Origin: CAYVUV01 sp964455095
Lineage (GTDB): Bacteria; Desulfobacterota; Binatia; HRBIN30; CADEER01
NCBI GenBank assembly: GCA_964455095.1
Contig: CAYVUV010000157.1
Span: forward strand, 1 to 14,099
Direction: 5' to 3'
DNA: 14,099 bases
Both the position numbers and the translations under genes were made by a program. This document shows, one piece after another, positions 12,512-14,099 of the stretch. The first letter of the stretch is position 1, and the number at the start of each line of letters is the position of its first letter. The notes beneath the pieces were generated by a model that searched no databases, was not told the DNA's origin, and worked only from the letters and a program-made list of their open reading frames with translations.

Positions 12512-14099
12512 TCACTCAGTTCGCAGCTTGGCTTCGACCCACGCCTGCTGCACGACCGCCTCGGCGTGCGCGTCGATGTCGCGCAAGTCGACCGTCACGC
12601 GCGGGATCCTTCCGGTGAAGCGAGACTTGGCCTCGCAGCCGACGGCCTCGACGACCGCCGTGCCGAGGTCGATGCCGACATCGGCGGTCTCGTCAGCAGA
12701 AAAGATCAGTGGCTGGGTTTTCTCGATCGTTCCCTCGGCCACCTGCTGGTCATTGATGAACAGCGTGCCCTTGCCCCCCTTCCCCATGCCGCCGCCGGCG
12801 TAGGCAAAGTCGAATCTGATCGTCGCCTTACCCGCGGGCAAGGCCTGGGACGATACGATCGTCGTGCGCTGCATGCCGAGCCAGTTGTAGTCGTATTGCG
12901 GCTTGCCGTCCTTCACTGAGAGGGCCCAGCCACCGAAACGGCCGCCCTGCGCCATGATGGTGCCGGTCGCTCCGGCGGCCGGGCTCTCGACCTCGGCCGT
13001 GATCGTGAACGACTTGTTCTTCAGGTTGACGAAGACGTTCTCCTGCATGCCCGACATGCCCTCGGCCAGCGTGACCGAGCTGCGCCCGGCCATGATGTCG
13101 GGCCGCCCGACCAGCTCGGCGCTGAGCCGCTCGAGCGAGCGGTCGTCGATCGGCAACACCTGGTTGCGCTCCGCCTCTTTCATGAACAGCGCCTGCAACT
13201 CCTTCAGCTTCTGCGGATTCTTCGCCGCGAGGTTGTCGGCGAGGCTGAAGTCGTTGCGCGTGTCGTAAAGCTCCCACACGTCTTGATCGAGCGGGTGGCG
13301 CGGCTGCGCTTCCCAGGGCGCCTTGTGGATCGTCCCCGCCAACCACCCCTCGTGATAGATGGCGCGGTTGCCGAAGATCTCGAAGTACTGCGTCACGTGG
13401 CGGCTCTTCGCCGCCGCGTCCGCAAAGGCGTACGTCATGCTCACGCCCTCCATGGGGATTTGCGCGGTGCCGTTGACGATCTTCGGCTGCGGCAGCTTGG
13501 CCGCCTCGAGAATCGTCGGCGCCACGTCGATGACGTGGTGAAACTGGCTGCGCTGCTGGTTGCTCGCGGTGATGCCCTTTGGCCAGTGCACGACCATGCC
13601 ATTGCGCGTGCCGCCGAAGTTGGAGGCGACCTGCTTGGTCCACGTGCACGGGGTATCGAACGCGACGGCCCAGCCGGCCGCCATGTGCGGATAGGTCTCC
13701 GCCGCGCCCCACTCATCCATGACCTTGAGCATGTCCGCCACCTCTTCCTGAATGCCGTTGAAGTAGGTGTACTCGTTGAACATGCCGTTCATGCCGCCCT
13801 CGGCGCTCGTGCCGTTGTCGCCGGCGATGTAGAAGATCAGCGTGTTGTCCATCTCGCCGGTGTCTTCGATGCCCTGCACCAGGCGGCCGATCTCGTGGTC
13901 GGCCATGTCGGCGAACGCGGCGTAGACCTCGGCCTGGTGGGCGAACAGTTTGCGCTCGTCGTCGGAGAGCGCGTCCCAATCCTTGATCGCTTCCGGCTTT
14001 GGCGCCAGCTTGGTGCCGGGCGGAATCACGCCCATGGCGAGCTGGCGCGCCAGCGTCTCCTCGCGCAGCTTGTCCCAGCCCTGGTCGAACTTGCCCTTC
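12512..14099 (-). CDS. Arylsulfatase family protein, partial (N-terminus off the right edge)
   Basis: The 529 visible residues start within KGKFDQGWDKLREETLARQ, a typical mid-domain segment of arylsulfatases. There follow LFIFYIAGDNGTS-type sequence (IFYIAGDNGTSAEGG, with the metal-binding Asp-Asn at about visible residues 94-95), PCTWTKQVASNFGGTRNGMVVHWPKG, HHVIDVAPTILEAA, and DVWELYDTRNDFSLADNLA. The C-terminal 200 residues or so form a beta-rich domain with VNLKNKSFTITAEVE and FINDQQVAEGTIEKTQPLIFSADE, seen in the long (about 750-800 residue) arylsulfatases. The catalytic CxPSR/formylglycine motif would lie outside the window, so activity cannot be judged. It hydrolyses sulfate esters; the substrate is unknown. 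The gene is upstream of cti with a 27-base gap. Confidence 0.93.
   Translation of the reverse strand, partial: KGKFDQGWDKLREETLARQLAMGVIPPGTKLAPKPEAIKDWDALSDDERKLFAHQAEVYAAFADMADHEIGRLVQGIEDTGEMDNTLIFYIAGDNGTSAEGGMNGMFNEYTYFNGIQEEVADMLKVMDEWGAAETYPHMAAGWAVAFDTPCTWTKQVASNFGGTRNGMVVHWPKGITASNQQRSQFHHVIDVAPTILEAAKLPQPKIVNGTAQIPMEGVSMTYAFADAAAKSRHVTQYFEIFGNRAIYHEGWLAGTIHKAPWEAQPRHPLDQDVWELYDTRNDFSLADNLAAKNPQKLKELQALFMKEAERNQVLPIDDRSLERLSAELVGRPDIMAGRSSVTLAEGMSGMQENVFVNLKNKSFTITAEVESPAAGATGTIMAQGGRFGGWALSVKDGKPQYDYNWLGMQRTTIVSSQALPAGKATIRFDFAYAGGGMGKGGKGTLFINDQQVAEGTIEKTQPLIFSADETADVGIDLGTAVVEAVGCEAKSRFTGRIPRVTVDLRDIDAHAEAVVQQAWVEAKLRTE

Noticed and set aside
1..14099. tRNA, rRNA or known riboswitch
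   Set aside because: Reading the intergenic stretches on both strands gave no cloverleaf, conserved rRNA segment or recognised riboswitch core. Covariance-model scanning was not possible here.

Overview
The window is GC-rich and gene-dense. It reads as a chromosomal segment of a Gram-negative bacterium: several products carry signal peptides or lipoprotein signals, and one is a fatty-acid cis/trans isomerase of the periplasmic heme-motif type. The mix (DUF1254/DUF1214, DUF2092, arylsulfatase, flavin monooxygenase, endoglycoceramidase-like GH5, interspersed hairpin repeats) would suit a deltaproteobacterial or Binatota-like lineage. That taxonomic guess is inference only, because no rRNA or other marker gene is present.

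Layout. 1-595 (-): the N-terminal part of a RecA-like, ImuA-type protein that runs off the left edge. 596-1032: a non-coding stretch with a short palindrome near its end. 1033-1617 (+): a tight pair made of a 64-residue AF2212/DUF104-antitoxin-like protein and a single-domain retropepsin-like aspartic protease. 1674-2924 (+): a flavin-containing monooxygenase. 2925-3493: two copies of a 'CACGAAG' type repeat on either side of a 76-residue single-helix membrane protein gene (-). 3494-4960 (-): a secreted GH5 endoglycoceramidase-like glycosidase. 4976-5119: interspersed hairpin repeats. 5159-8827 (-): four exported proteins packed in one probable operon. 8828-9267: a non-coding block built largely of the same hairpin repeat family. 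9268-10029 (-): a DUF4239 bestrophin-like membrane protein. 10106-12484 (-): cti. 12512-14099 (-): a large arylsulfatase whose N-terminus lies beyond the right edge, probably co-transcribed with cti.

How the genes may work together. From position 3494 rightward nearly everything is on the minus strand and concerns the envelope: glycolipid or glycan hydrolysis, membrane fatty-acid isomerisation, sulfate-ester hydrolysis, and a group of periplasmic or outer-membrane proteins of unknown role. The most promising little-described units are the four-gene exported operon (5159-8827) and the antitoxin-like/retropepsin pair (1033-1617). The hairpin repeats sit exactly at the transcription-unit boundaries of the exported operon, so they may act as terminators or mRNA-stability elements.
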